A stretch of 43,598 bases of DNA from an uncultured Lachnospiraceae bacterium (GCA_902760415.1 CACWGK010000011.1:1-43598), one strand, 5' to 3'. Counted from the first letter of the stretch, positions 33,273-43,074 are shown. Notes: generated by a model from the sequence alone, not told the origin. Numbers and translations are program-made.

Positions 33273-34025
33273 TTATATCATAAATCGTCTCTTAATTTCA
33301 TTTGACACCATCTTGTTGCCGATCATTACAGTTCCCAGCAGGATGAGTCCAGTGATTACCACCGCTATAATACCGAAGATTTCTCCACCAAACTTTCCCG
33401 TGATATCCAGAACAACCACAACGATACTGAGGATAAATGCAACAATCTCGGTCATAATAAAGTTCTGCCAGCCATTGATACGAACTATCATCAGAACAAG
33501 CATACCCGTATCGACGCTGAGCAGCGCGATCGGCACCGCATAACTGATGGACCAGCCTCTAAATCCGAGGACAAAGTCCAGCAGCACCACAAATACTATA
33601 CTTAAAAAGAGCTGCACTTGAACTATCCTCTGCATACTCCGCCTCTTCCTTACGGAATAAAGCAGTGTCACACAGCCGTAGAAAAGACCAAGTCCCACGA
33701 TGCAGGACCAGTAGATTCCCGTAAATGTGTAGTAATTCACAAGCACAACGATTATCTCAGTCGCGATAGCAAGGAACAGGACGATTCGAATGATCAGCCT
33801 GAGCGTCCTCATTCTGACTGAAATATCAGGATATGTCAAGGATACCGAAGCCTCGTCCATGTTACGGTCGTCGGGCGTATTCTCAACTACGCCGTGACAG
33901 AGAGGACACTCTATCGTGTCATCCACAATGCTTATCTTGCACCTTGGACATCTCCTAAGAACCGCCGCCTCACTCTTTGAATCCTCTATATTAAGTTCAT
34001 CCTTTTTTGCGGATTCATCACTCAT
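33273..34025 (-). CDS. Zinc-ribbon membrane protein (DUF6320-like)
   Basis: A 250-residue protein. An N-terminal zinc ribbon has two Cys pairs (CPRC and CPLC) separated by 12 residues. It is followed by about six transmembrane helices in paired hairpins covering residues 75-235. It resembles DUF6320, often found beside condensation-type acyltransferases. Function unknown; membrane partner or acceptor-presenting role is a guess. The start is ATG 34025 (GGAG at 6 bases) rather than 34037. It overlaps the acyltransferase stop by 8 bases, implying coupling. Confidence 0.75.
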   Translation of the reverse strand: MSDESAKKDELNIEDSKSEAAVLRRCPRCKISIVDDTIECPLCHGVVENTPDDRNMDEASVSLTYPDISVRMRTLRLIIRIVLFLAIATEIIVVLVNYYTFTGIYWSCIVGLGLFYGCVTLLYSVRKRRSMQRIVQVQLFLSIVFVVLLDFVLGFRGWSISYAVPIALLSVDTGMLVLMIVRINGWQNFIMTEIVAFILSIVVVVLDITGKFGGEIFGIIAVVITGLILLGTVMIGNKMVSNEIKRRFMI

Positions 34026-35346
34026 AATAAACTCCATTTGTATCTATAGTTACATTTATACCGTCCTCGGTCAGTTTTCTAAAGAAAGTCTTCTGCACAT
34101 TTAGAAGCATGATACCTGCGCTAAATGTCATCGTCAGCTTATCTTCATACGAAAGCACGGTCATCTTCATATTCTGACCCTTGGACATAGAAAGTATCGC
34201 CTGGAATCTCTCGATATACTCCGAATAAGGTTCGGAGGTCTTAATGATTCCGAGGTTCGTAACAGTAGTCGTATTCGCCTTAGCCGAAGCATTATAAACC
34301 TGCTTCATAGCTATATTCTTGAGGAACAGAGGAATCGCTCTTAGAAGAGTGTTCATCTCATTTGACACATTGTATGAGAAGAGCTTCTCAAGATTCTCCT
34401 TGGTTATCTGTTCCTTCAGGCTACTTGTCACAATCTCAAGAACCTGCTCAAATGTATACGTCTCCTCTGTTGGCTTGAAGACCGCAGACACTACCACGAA
34501 GAAGTTCTTGTTAGTGTCCGACTCAAAGTATGGTCTAAGGTTAACCGGCACGCAGGTTGTAATAGGCTTACTTGACTGCTTGCCGTTCAGATAACTCTTG
34601 TAGATAGCCCAGGTATAGACAGCTACAATATACTGATTGATTGTTACGCCGTACGCCTTTGCCACCGCCTTAATCTCAGCAATAGGAACCTGACCGTGAG
34701 TGATAGCAAGCTGATTTGCCGCCAGCTTCTCACCCTTCATGATAACAGCACGCTCAGTCTTGTAGGTCTTCTTCTCCTTCTTCTTATAGTTACTAAGATA
34801 ACTATCCTCCGCATCGAGAGAAGTCTCAGTAGCAAGACTATCCTTTACCTTGCCCACAAGCTCCGGATGCTTCAGTCTGATGTACTGATAAGTAATCTCC
34901 TTCAGGAAGTTAAGCGCACCATTTCCATCAGTTATTGCATGGAAAACCTCTAGATTGATGCGGTTCTTATAGTATGACATCCTGAAATGATAATGATTAT
35001 TCTCATACTGATTTATAAAGAGACACGGATATTCGCTCTCCTCCACAACTCTAGGAGCCGGACGCTTGTTCTCTTCAAAATAATGCCAGAAGAGTCCGTT
35101 CTTCATAGTCATTTTAAATATATCGAAATGAGGTAAAACCTTCTCAAGTGCAAGCTGAAGAGCGGTACCATCTATGTCTTCCTTAAGAACCACAGACACA
35201 CGATATACGTTACTCATACCCTCTCTCGCAATAACGGGAAAAAGCTGGGCAGTATTGTCCAGCTTATCCCACTTGAGAGTAGTCTCTCTTTTATTCTTTT
35301 TTACAGTCTTTTTCTTACTGGTCTTTTCCTTACCAGGTCTTGCCAT
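34018..35346 (-). CDS. Condensation-type / alcohol-acetyltransferase-like acyltransferase
   Basis: A 442-residue protein of the CoA-dependent/condensation acyltransferase superfamily. The catalytic motif is FHAITDG at 135-141: the second His (136) and the DG pair of HHxxxDG are kept while the first His is Phe. A later PVNLRPYFESDTNKNFF segment matches the C-terminal channel region. The first 25 residues are very basic. ATG 35346 is chosen because the upstream frame to 35589 is Arg-rich antisense-like sequence inside the TPR gene; GGAGG lies 11 bases before it. Its start overlaps the TPR gene by 17 bases. The acceptor is unknown. Confidence 0.8.
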   Translation of the reverse strand: MARPGKEKTSKKKTVKKNKRETTLKWDKLDNTAQLFPVIAREGMSNVYRVSVVLKEDIDGTALQLALEKVLPHFDIFKMTMKNGLFWHYFEENKRPAPRVVEESEYPCLFINQYENNHYHFRMSYYKNRINLEVFHAITDGNGALNFLKEITYQYIRLKHPELVGKVKDSLATETSLDAEDSYLSNYKKKEKKTYKTERAVIMKGEKLAANQLAITHGQVPIAEIKAVAKAYGVTINQYIVAVYTWAIYKSYLNGKQSSKPITTCVPVNLRPYFESDTNKNFFVVVSAVFKPTEETYTFEQVLEIVTSSLKEQITKENLEKLFSYNVSNEMNTLLRAIPLFLKNIAMKQVYNASAKANTTTVTNLGIIKTSEPYSEYIERFQAILSMSKGQNMKMTVLSYEDKLTMTFSAGIMLLNVQKTFFRKLTEDGINVTIDTNGVYYE

Positions 35347-36223
35347 CGAAGTCGCTTCCTCCTCCGCTACCACTATTACTGCCGCTTCCGCCTTGTTGCT
35401 GCTTAGCATCAGCTTCATCCTGAGCTTCCTGTCTCTCCTGCATGTTCTCCTGCTTCTGATCATCAAGCTCTTTCTCAAGTTGCTTCTCTCTCTGGCTCTT
35501 CTCCTTCTCGTCGGAACCACTACCACCTTGATTCTTCTCATCTTCTTCGCTTTCCTGTGGTGGTTCTGGTTCAGCATCCAGTTCTTCAAGCATCTTATCG
35601 ATATCCTGCTTCAGCTGTTCAGCTTCCGGATCACGTCCATCAGTTCCGTAAGGATCAGCATGTCCCTTCTCACAGAGAACATTTCTCGCCGACTGAAGAG
35701 TTCTAACGGCCGCAGCCTTCTGTTTTTCAGTATTTATATTATCAAAATCAATCTTATGCAGCATTGCCAGTGCAAGATTTACTCTGATATCAGCTTCCTT
35801 CTTGTCAGATGGATGAGACTCAAGAGCTGACTTGTAGCTGTCGATTGCATTGTCGTAATCTTCTAAGTTATAGTAAGCATTTCCCGCATTATAGTATGGA
35901 AGGTAACCCTCAGGAGCATTCAGCTTCTCGAGGAATACCTCTGCCTTATACAGATAAGTTCCATTCTTGTACTGCAGAAGAAATACACCATTTATTATAT
36001 ACCTAATTCCAAGGAAAAGCGCAATAAAAAGAAGTATCCCGCTTATAACATTTACGATTCTCATAAATGCTATAGGATTCTCAACCTTAAAGAGCGCTTC
36101 GCGGTCCTGCCTCTTCTCCTCACGGATTCGAGCCTTGTCCGCTTGCTTCTCAGCCTTCTTATCAGCCTTTTTCTGCAGGCGCTGCTCCTTCTTATCTAGT
36201 TTTTCCTCATTGTTTGTTGCCAT
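35330..36223 (-). CDS. TPR membrane protein (BatC/BatE-like)
   Basis: A 297-residue protein. It has a Lys/Glu-rich cytoplasmic N-terminus, one membrane helix (about 55-77), TPR repeats (about 106-190, with YNAGNAYYNLEDYDNAIDSY), then a long Glu/Gln/Lys coiled region and a Gly/Ser-rich end. TPR proteins of this type accompany MoxR/DUF58/VWA (Bat) operons. The start at ATG 36223 has only a weak GGGA site; a TTG at 36235 is an alternative. The 58-base gap before it is the largest within the Bat-like group. Confidence 0.78.
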   Translation of the reverse strand: MATNNEEKLDKKEQRLQKKADKKAEKQADKARIREEKRQDREALFKVENPIAFMRIVNVISGILLFIALFLGIRYIINGVFLLQYKNGTYLYKAEVFLEKLNAPEGYLPYYNAGNAYYNLEDYDNAIDSYKSALESHPSDKKEADIRVNLALAMLHKIDFDNINTEKQKAAAVRTLQSARNVLCEKGHADPYGTDGRDPEAEQLKQDIDKMLEELDAEPEPPQESEEDEKNQGGSGSDEKEKSQREKQLEKELDDQKQENMQERQEAQDEADAKQQQGGSGSNSGSGGGSDFDGKTW

Positions 36224-36281
36224 ATCATTTCCCAATGACCACTTGCGGATGTAGGTCCGCCGGGTCCTTTATATACTAATA

Positions 36282-37241
36282 TTACAGGCGTCCACGTCTG
36301 ATGAACAGTACCATCTCGATCATCAGCATAATAAGTAGAGGAATTACAAATCTGAAATATGTATCCTCATATGTTACTGTGTCTGACTTCTCAACAGTAA
36401 GTGAGCTACCGCTCTTAATTGATTCCAGGAGGTATGTTAGATTTGATGTGCCCTTCATATGAATATAGTCCACATCGAGATCCTCTGCGATTGACTTCAG
36501 ATGAACCTCATCAAGCTTCGAGATAGCATTCTTGCCAGTCTCGGGATCTTGAACCTTTGAGCCCCATGAGCCATAAGCCATCTCAGCACCATTATTTGTA
36601 CCATAACCCAGTACAGCACCTGCGTCGACGAGCTCATTTAGCTCCGCAAATGACTGAAGCGTTGAACCGTCTGTAATCTCACCATCACTGATGAAGAAAA
36701 CAATCGTAAGCCTCTCGTCCTTCGCATTTGAAGAATCCAGAAGACTCTTCATATCGTCGTAGCAAACATTTAGCGAGCTACCGCGAGCGTAGTTAATATC
36801 TGGCTCCTTGATAGTCGAAAATGCATCTTTTACCGATTCGTGATCCTGCGTAAAAGGAGCAAGTATCTGCGAACGGTTATCGAACCTGATAAGTCCGAAG
36901 TTACTACCCGACAGCTGATCGATGATGTACTCAGCATCCTTCTGCACCGAATCCATTCTCGTGCCAGAGCCGTAGCCATCCTCAGCCCACATACTGATAG
37001 TCGTATCTACAACGAACAGCACGTCCAGGTTTTTCATTTCTACCTTGGCATCGTACTTCTTCTCCATAATCCTTAGATTCACGAGAAATGCAAGTACCAC
37101 GATTATCGTTATTCGAAGTATCGCTAACACTTTATATCTAATTTTTACACTTCGTCTAATAGCTCCTATGCTGTAAATGACCAGTACTATAAGAAGCAGC
37201 GGAACCATCACAACCACAGGAATAATAGGTTTAGTTATCAT
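36282..37241 (-). CDS. VWA-domain membrane protein (BatB-like)
   Basis: A 319-residue protein with two N-terminal membrane helices (about 5-25 and 38-56), a von Willebrand A domain with MIDAS residues D79-x-T-x-S83, later T and D in FFISDGEITDG, and a C-terminal helix (about 298-315). Such proteins bind divalent metal and are proposed to act with MoxR chaperones on membrane or secreted substrates. The ATG overlaps the stop of the preceding VWA gene (ATGA). Confidence 0.85.
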   Translation of the reverse strand: MITKPIIPVVVMVPLLLIVLVIYSIGAIRRSVKIRYKVLAILRITIIVVLAFLVNLRIMEKKYDAKVEMKNLDVLFVVDTTISMWAEDGYGSGTRMDSVQKDAEYIIDQLSGSNFGLIRFDNRSQILAPFTQDHESVKDAFSTIKEPDINYARGSSLNVCYDDMKSLLDSSNAKDERLTIVFFISDGEITDGSTLQSFAELNELVDAGAVLGYGTNNGAEMAYGSWGSKVQDPETGKNAISKLDEVHLKSIAEDLDVDYIHMKGTSNLTYLLESIKSGSSLTVEKSDTVTYEDTYFRFVIPLLIMLMIEMVLFIRRGRL

Positions 37242-38341
37242 AATCTAATCACCAGTCCCATAACCAGCATAATTGACAGTGAGATAATAAGGATAACGAT
37301 TGGAACAGCAGGCTTATCAACGATCTTTGTGATAGTAACCTCCTCCACCTCAAGGGCCTCTTCCTTCTCGATATCTGATACTATATCATCAACCGACAGG
37401 CTCTCGCTCTGCTTATAGAACTCACCTCCGGTCTTTTCAACATTTTTCTGAAGTTCATTCTGGCAGCTGACATAGTCTGTCGTGTTCATACCGCTCCAGC
37501 TATCTCTGTTAGGGAATATTCCGTACACCTTGATGTCATTCTTCTTACAGAGATCGCACGCCTCATCCAGCTCAACCAGCGGCTTAGCCAGTGACTCTTC
37601 AGCGTTATCTGTTGACATGATGATGATACGAGTTCTGTCCTCATCGTCAAGTCTAGGGAAGCTGTACATACAGGAAGCAAGTCCCTCGCCGATCAGCGAA
37701 CTACCCTTAGTCAGGTTATTTACAAGAGTTCCCGCATCATAGTAGTCCAGGGCGTCCTGCATTTCCTTATACTCTTCGTACTCACTAGTGTTGTACTCCA
37801 GATATCCAGTGGACTCGTTATAATACTTGTCCATGAACTCTTTCTGCATCTGGAAGTAAACCTTGATGTCCTCCAGCTTCTGATTGACGAAGTCATAATC
37901 GTCTGTCATAGGAACATAGAGAACTGTGGATGTGTTGTAGATACACACTCCAAATCTATCGCCATCAAGTCCAGCTACAACATCCTGAAGGCTGTCAACT
38001 AGCTCCTCATTCAGCTCGTAAATGGAGTAAGAAACGTCCATGCACAGGAAGATATCTCTCTTCTTAGTACCGTTATTAACCGTCTCCTTCTTTGAAGGTC
38101 TAGCAATAAGTACAAGCGAAGCCACCATACTCGTGATGAGGCAAACCTCCATCACTATCGATACGATAGTATACATCGCTTTACGTGACTTATATATACC
38201 CAGTTCCTTGATGAACTTAGTATTTGCAGCCTTCGTACCGCCGCGGTATTTATTTTTTCTCTTAATTACGTGTAGCGCGATGATTGCTGCCGCAAGGACA
38301 GGTAAACCAATCTTCAGCACTAACGGATGTATGAAATGCAT
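37238..38341 (-). CDS. VWA-domain membrane protein (BatA-like)
   Basis: A 367-residue protein with N-terminal membrane helices (about 8-25 and 57-80), a VWA domain with MIDAS D102-x-S-x-S106 in CMDVSYSIY and a distal D in IIMSTDNAEES, and a C-terminal helix (about 346-365). GGAGGAG lies upstream of the ATG. It pairs with the neighbouring VWA protein as in BatA/BatB operons. Confidence 0.85.
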   Translation of the reverse strand: MHFIHPLVLKIGLPVLAAAIIALHVIKRKNKYRGGTKAANTKFIKELGIYKSRKAMYTIVSIVMEVCLITSMVASLVLIARPSKKETVNNGTKKRDIFLCMDVSYSIYELNEELVDSLQDVVAGLDGDRFGVCIYNTSTVLYVPMTDDYDFVNQKLEDIKVYFQMQKEFMDKYYNESTGYLEYNTSEYEEYKEMQDALDYYDAGTLVNNLTKGSSLIGEGLASCMYSFPRLDDEDRTRIIIMSTDNAEESLAKPLVELDEACDLCKKNDIKVYGIFPNRDSWSGMNTTDYVSCQNELQKNVEKTGGEFYKQSESLSVDDIVSDIEKEEALEVEEVTITKIVDKPAVPIVILIISLSIMLVMGLVIRL

Positions 38342-38342
38342 A

Positions 38343-38822
38343 TTATCTCCTCCAGCTTTCGATGAGAGATCTTGTTCTAAAGATAGATGCTCTCACGTCT
38401 GCCCTAGTCTCTCTGGCAAACTCTGGTTCATAATACTCTCTTACAAGATTGGTGAGCTGAGGGATATTTACCCTCCTTATCTCAGTCAGCGTATAATGCT
38501 GAACCTTGATACCAGTCACCTCGAACACAAACATTCGAATGGTATGACTGATCTTATGATAAGCCTCACGAATCGTTATTTTATTATTAACGAGGTCCGT
38601 CTCAATATATGAAAGCTCTGCAAGGTATTTCTTCTTCTTACCTTCAAGAGTTGCCTCAGCAATCTTCTTAATTCTAATCTGCTTCTCACGCTTCAGTCTG
38701 TCTCCCAGTTTCTTTCTGAGATAGATCTGGGCAAATATCACTCCAGCGATAAAAAGTACAGCAAGAATTATCCAGACGATCAAATAATTAAACGGAGCCT
38801 GTAACTCAACCGACGTTTTCAT
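38343..38822 (-). CDS. Small bitopic membrane protein of the Bat-like operon
   Basis: A 159-residue protein with one membrane helix (about 14-36) and a basic helical cytoplasmic domain. It holds the position that DUF4381-type proteins take in other MoxR/VWA operons, but I cannot assign the family. The start at ATG 38822 has GAGAGG 7 bases upstream and overlaps the DUF58 gene by 17 bases. Confidence 0.7.
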   Translation of the reverse strand: MKTSVELQAPFNYLIVWIILAVLFIAGVIFAQIYLRKKLGDRLKREKQIRIKKIAEATLEGKKKKYLAELSYIETDLVNNKITIREAYHKISHTIRMFVFEVTGIKVQHYTLTEIRRVNIPQLTNLVREYYEPEFARETRADVRASIFRTRSLIESWRR

Positions 38823-39681
38823 TCTTGTGCCTCTCAAACAGTTCCACTATCTTATCAACCACTTCATCTTCCCGGCTGACATCCACCATGCTTATCTGAT
38901 ATTTCTTAAAGAGCTCATTTGCCTTCTTCTTACGTCCTGCACGCTCTGAGACCTCAATCTTATGAAGCTTCTTATCATGAAGCAGATAATCCTTCTCGTA
39001 ATTCTTGGCATCGAGATCATAGAGATTATCGCCTGTAAGATACGCATCTTCCACGTTGATGACCATAACGTCATTCATAACTGTCAGCTTCTTAACCAGC
39101 GTCTCATCTATCTGCGCGATTCCATCCATATCTGTAATGATAAAGATGATCATCTTACGACGAATATTCTCGGCTATGTAATCAAGTGTTCCTGACAGTG
39201 GCTTTGCTTCCTCCTCCGCGAGACATTTCTCATATCTCATAAGGAGTCGCTCTAAATGTTGCTTACCTGACTTAAAGAAGCTGAAGTCATAACCCTTATC
39301 CGTACTTGTCAGCAGCGCATAATCATCGCCGTGATCGTTGACAAGGTAACTGATGGTACCAAGCACATTTAGCGCGATAGCGGTCTTAGCCTCGCCCTTA
39401 TCTGTGTCGCCTTTGAACTTCGCACCTGCGTCACCCACGAACAGGATATTATGCTTCTTATCTGCGATATATCTACGTATCAGCACGCGACCGGTCTTCG
39501 ACGATGACTTCCAATCTATGTCACGGACGCTGTCGCCGTAGACATACTCACGAAGATCATCAAAGTCGAAACTTCTACCTCTGTAAATCGAACCGAACTC
39601 ACCATCAAGGATGTTCGAAGTCTTCTTTCTCGTATATAAAGTTATGGATGCCTTAATTCTGGCTAAATAATCGTAATCCAT
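38806..39681 (-). CDS. DUF58-family protein
   Basis: A 291-residue protein of the DUF58 family, which has a divergent VWA-like fold. The signature is REYVYGDSVRDIDWKSSSKTG at about 46-66 (key residues Y, GD, R, IDW). No transmembrane helix, so this is the short cytoplasmic subtype. It accompanies MoxR ATPases almost universally. It starts 22 bases after the moxR gene. Confidence 0.9.
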   Translation of the reverse strand: MDYDYLARIKASITLYTRKKTSNILDGEFGSIYRGRSFDFDDLREYVYGDSVRDIDWKSSSKTGRVLIRRYIADKKHNILFVGDAGAKFKGDTDKGEAKTAIALNVLGTISYLVNDHGDDYALLTSTDKGYDFSFFKSGKQHLERLLMRYEKCLAEEEAKPLSGTLDYIAENIRRKMIIFIITDMDGIAQIDETLVKKLTVMNDVMVINVEDAYLTGDNLYDLDAKNYEKDYLLHDKKLHKIEVSERAGRKKKANELFKKYQISMVDVSREDEVVDKIVELFERHKNENVG

Positions 39682-39702
39682 ACTTACTCTCTTTCCTGCC
39701 GA

Positions 39703-40707
39703 CTATGGAGTCTGAATAGCTCCTACGATACGGTCGATGATTGTCTCAACTGATACATTATCTGCGATAGCTGCGTAGTTCAGCTCTACTCTGTGACGAA
39801 GCACCTGATGACGAAGAAGCTTTACATCGTCTGGTGTAACATATGTACGTCCGTAGATCAGCGCTACTGCCTTCGCAATCTTCATAAATGCTATCGATGC
39901 ACGAGGGCTGGCACCCATCTTCACGTAACGGCTCAGCTCCTGAGGAAGCACCTTATCAGCATTTCTTGTTGCATCTACGATAAATGAAATATACTTCTTT
40001 ATAGAAGCATCCATATATACCTTATCAGCAATTCCCTGAAGATTATCAACGTCCTGAATTGAAAGAACTGCAGGAGTCTTCTTGATAACACCAGACTCGA
40101 TACGATTGAGGATTTCTGACTCTTCATCAGGTGTTGGATATGTAATCTTCTCCTTGATGAGGAAACGGTCTGTCTGTGCCTCTGACAAAAGGTAAGTACC
40201 TTCCTGCTCGATAGGGTTCTGTGTTGCGATTACGATGAACACATCTCCTGGCATCTTATATGTGGCACCACCGATTGTAACCTGTCGCTCCTGCATGGCC
40301 TCAAGCATGGCACTCTGTGTCTTCGCACTTGAACGGTTTATCTCATCGAGAAGAACGAAGTTCGCAAATACAGGACCAAGTGTTGTATCGAACTGACCTG
40401 TTGACTGGTTATAAACCTGTGTACCGATGATATCACTAGGCAGAAGATCTGGTGTACACTGAATACGTGAAAACTTTCCATCAACTGCGTCGGAAATGGT
40501 CTTAGCAGCGGTTGTCTTTGCAAGTCCTGGAACAGACTCTATCAGGATATGTCCATCCGCTATGATTGATGCAACCAGCGCGAACTTCAGATTCTGCTGT
40601 CCAACCACCTTCTCATCATAGTAAGCGGAAAGCTTCTTGATAACTTCCTGCGCATAGTTAAACTCTTCCTGCGTAACAGCCGATGTATTAGTATTATAAT
40701 TTGACAT
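39703..40707 (-). CDS. MoxR-family AAA+ ATPase
   Basis: A 334-residue chaperone-like ATPase. The Walker A variant is VPGLAKTT (about 59-66), Walker B is VLLDEINRS, and the hallmark sensor strand is ATQNPIEQEGTYLLSEAQ. A C-terminal lid domain is present. MoxR proteins are thought to remodel or insert metal into VWA-domain clients, encoded directly downstream. GGGAG lies about 8 bases before the ATG. The upstream gap contains an 11-bp AAGTA-type repeat series but no convincing promoter. Confidence 0.93.
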   Translation of the reverse strand: MSNYNTNTSAVTQEEFNYAQEVIKKLSAYYDEKVVGQQNLKFALVASIIADGHILIESVPGLAKTTAAKTISDAVDGKFSRIQCTPDLLPSDIIGTQVYNQSTGQFDTTLGPVFANFVLLDEINRSSAKTQSAMLEAMQERQVTIGGATYKMPGDVFIVIATQNPIEQEGTYLLSEAQTDRFLIKEKITYPTPDEESEILNRIESGVIKKTPAVLSIQDVDNLQGIADKVYMDASIKKYISFIVDATRNADKVLPQELSRYVKMGASPRASIAFMKIAKAVALIYGRTYVTPDDVKLLRHQVLRHRVELNYAAIADNVSVETIIDRIVGAIQTP

Positions 40708-40801
40708 CTTTCTTCTCCCTACTTCCTTTATTCTACTTTTTCTTCAACTAGTTTAATTCTACTTGTTTTACTACTTAATCATTACTTGATTATTACTTGT
40801 T

Positions 40802-42934
40802 TTATTTCTTGCCTTTATCGGACTTATCTTTGTCCTGCTTATCAGACTTTTCTTTATCTAATTTCTTGTCGACATTCTTAGTAGTGTTCTTCTTTGCCTT
40901 TTCTGTTGCATTTTTCTTATTAGTCTTATCACTACGTTCCTTCGATTTAGCATCATCCTTAGATTTTTCCTTGGATTTCTCTGCCTTTTCCTTTGCCTCT
41001 GACTTGGCCTTTTCTTCTTTATCTTTGGCTTCGGCTTTGTCTTTATGATCCTTTGCTTCGGCCTTAGCTTTCTCCTCTAGAGACTTAGCTGCAGCTCTCG
41101 CTTCAAGCATCTTCTTTTCTTCGATGGCAGCATCGGCAAGTTCTTCATTTGACCTAAGTATTGGATCAATGTACTGTGACTCGTAGTAGCGGTACAGTGC
41201 CTTGTACTCCTCGCTGTGGCTGTCGTTCGCATGACCGTGCATCTCGTCGAACTCGTCGTCGCCGCGCACCTTCTTGATAACGTGGAGCGATACATTTGCG
41301 GAATGGGATGCGATTCGCTCGAAACTGTTGACCAGGTCGAAGAGGAACACGCCGCCCTCAATGCTGCAGATTCCGTCCTGCAGTCTCTCTACATGATGCG
41401 ACTTGATAATCTCCTTCAGCTCGTCAACCGTCTGCGACAGCGGATCAACTCTCACCGCGAGATTCATGTCGTCTGCGATAAATGCCTTATGCGTAGTCTC
41501 AATCGTATACTTTACGGCGTCGATTATCTTCTCCGTCTCCATATGTCCGGCAGGCGAGAAATGAATATCTTGCTCGTTCTTGTCCTTGGCAACGTAAGCG
41601 ATATTCATGCAATAGTCGCCCATACGCTCCAGGTCGCCGATGGAGTTCAGTATCTCATTTACCGTCAGCTTATCTTCTGTGGTCAGACGCTTACGGTCGA
41701 TCCTTACAATATAAGCCGACAGGACCGTCTCACATTTATCGATGAAAGACTCATTTTCCTCCATAAGCGGGAACTTCGCCTCATCGTATTCGTATATCAT
41801 ACTTGTTGCGAGTTTGTAGTTTTCTACTACTAACTCACTCATTTGAAATATCAGTGACTTACACTGTTCCAGCGCGATAGTTGGTGTATTCAGCAGCATG
41901 TCGTCTAGCTTCGACAGCTCGATATCTGTCTGCTTCTCTTCGTCTGTGCCGACAATCTTCTCTGAAAGTGCGGCCACTTTCTTCGACAGCGGAAGAAGTA
42001 TCACGCTTGTTCCGAAGTTGAAGAGCAGGTGCAGTGTCGCGATGCTACCACGGTTCACGTGCTTCGACATAAATGGCATGCCGACAGTTACATTTATCAC
42101 ATATATCAGTATCGTAAATACAATCGCACCGAAGAGATTGAAGAGCAAGTATCCTACGACAAGGCTCTTCGCCTTCTTGTTTGCGCCGATTCCGCCGATG
42201 ATCGGAGTTGAGCACTTTCCGATGTTGCAGCCGATGATGATTGGCATCGCCAGCGCGTATGACACCGTGCCCGTCGCAGACAGCGCCTGAAGTATACCGA
42301 CTGACGCGCTGGAACTCTGCAGGATCATGGTGATCACGAGACCGATAAGTATTCCAAGAAGTGGATTTTCAAATGAAACGAACAGCGACTGGAACTTCTC
42401 ATTTTCTCTAAGTGGAGCGAAGACGTCCTCCATGAGCGTCATTCCGTAGAAAAGCATTCCCAGTCCTACGAGGATACCCGCAATGTCTTTCGCTTTCTTG
42501 CTCTTTGTAAAGAGGATGACAAATGCACCAACTCCCACTAGCATAGGTGCGAAGGACGCAGGCTTCAGAAGCTTGAGTATTATATTATCATTTCCGATAT
42601 CACCGAGACGAAGGATCTGCGCGGTAACTGTACTACCGACATTTGCGCCAAACATAACAGGCATGGCCTGCGCAACCTTCATGATTCCGGCATTTACGAA
42701 GCCGACCAGCATGATGGTGGTAGCCGCCGAGCTCTGGATGATTCCCGTCACTCCCGTACCAAATGCCCATCCCTTGATGTCGCCAACGCCTTTCTTCTTA
42801 CTGGTCGTCACGGTCTCGAGGATTCGCTCCAGACCTGAACCTGCCAGTTTCTCTATCGACGAGCTCATCTGGCTCATTCCGAAAAGGAAGAGGCCCACGC
42901 CGCCGAGTAATTGTAATATCGCCAAAATATCCAT
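40802..42934 (-). CDS. Na/Pi cotransporter family protein with charged tail
   Basis: A 710-residue phosphate transporter of the NptA/YjbB type. Two Na/Pi-cotransporter repeats show the signature QSSAAT (about 68-73) and QSSSAS (about 207-212) loops among about eight membrane helices. A PhoU-like helical domain (about 345-560) follows, which may regulate transport. The last 85 residues are an extreme Lys/Glu/Asp/Ala repeat region, unusual for the family and probably disordered. GGAG lies 8 bases upstream of the ATG. Confidence 0.92.
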   Translation of the reverse strand: MDILAILQLLGGVGLFLFGMSQMSSSIEKLAGSGLERILETVTTSKKKGVGDIKGWAFGTGVTGIIQSSAATTIMLVGFVNAGIMKVAQAMPVMFGANVGSTVTAQILRLGDIGNDNIILKLLKPASFAPMLVGVGAFVILFTKSKKAKDIAGILVGLGMLFYGMTLMEDVFAPLRENEKFQSLFVSFENPLLGILIGLVITMILQSSSASVGILQALSATGTVSYALAMPIIIGCNIGKCSTPIIGGIGANKKAKSLVVGYLLFNLFGAIVFTILIYVINVTVGMPFMSKHVNRGSIATLHLLFNFGTSVILLPLSKKVAALSEKIVGTDEEKQTDIELSKLDDMLLNTPTIALEQCKSLIFQMSELVVENYKLATSMIYEYDEAKFPLMEENESFIDKCETVLSAYIVRIDRKRLTTEDKLTVNEILNSIGDLERMGDYCMNIAYVAKDKNEQDIHFSPAGHMETEKIIDAVKYTIETTHKAFIADDMNLAVRVDPLSQTVDELKEIIKSHHVERLQDGICSIEGGVFLFDLVNSFERIASHSANVSLHVIKKVRGDDEFDEMHGHANDSHSEEYKALYRYYESQYIDPILRSNEELADAAIEEKKMLEARAAAKSLEEKAKAEAKDHKDKAEAKDKEEKAKSEAKEKAEKSKEKSKDDAKSKERSDKTNKKNATEKAKKNTTKNVDKKLDKEKSDKQDKDKSDKGKK

Positions 42935-42957
42935 CTAAAAAACTCCGTAATAATCTG

Positions 42958-43001
42958 TGTAATTCTTTTCTTCTATGTAATTCTTTTCTTCTATGTAATC
43001 C
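42958..43001. repeat. 18-bp direct repeat upstream of the phosphate transporter
   Basis: Two exact copies of TGTAATTCTTTTCTTCTA (42958-42975 and 42976-42993) and the first bases of a third at 42994. They lie just before the Na/Pi gene and may be part of its 5' region. Confidence 0.7.
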
Positions 43002-43074
43002 TACTCAGTATGTTTTAATTCGCGCAACTCTATTCTGCTATGTCTTATAAATATATTTTTCAATATAGTTTACA

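Noticed and set aside
35347-35589. N-terminal 81-residue Arg-rich extension of the acyltransferase
   Set aside because: It overlaps the coding end of the TPR gene in another frame, is extremely Arg/Lys-rich without domain features, and a start with GGAGG exists at 35346.
41216-41833. 205-codon plus-strand ORF
   Set aside because: Antisense to the PhoU-like domain of the Na/Pi transporter; no ribosome site or recognisable domain.
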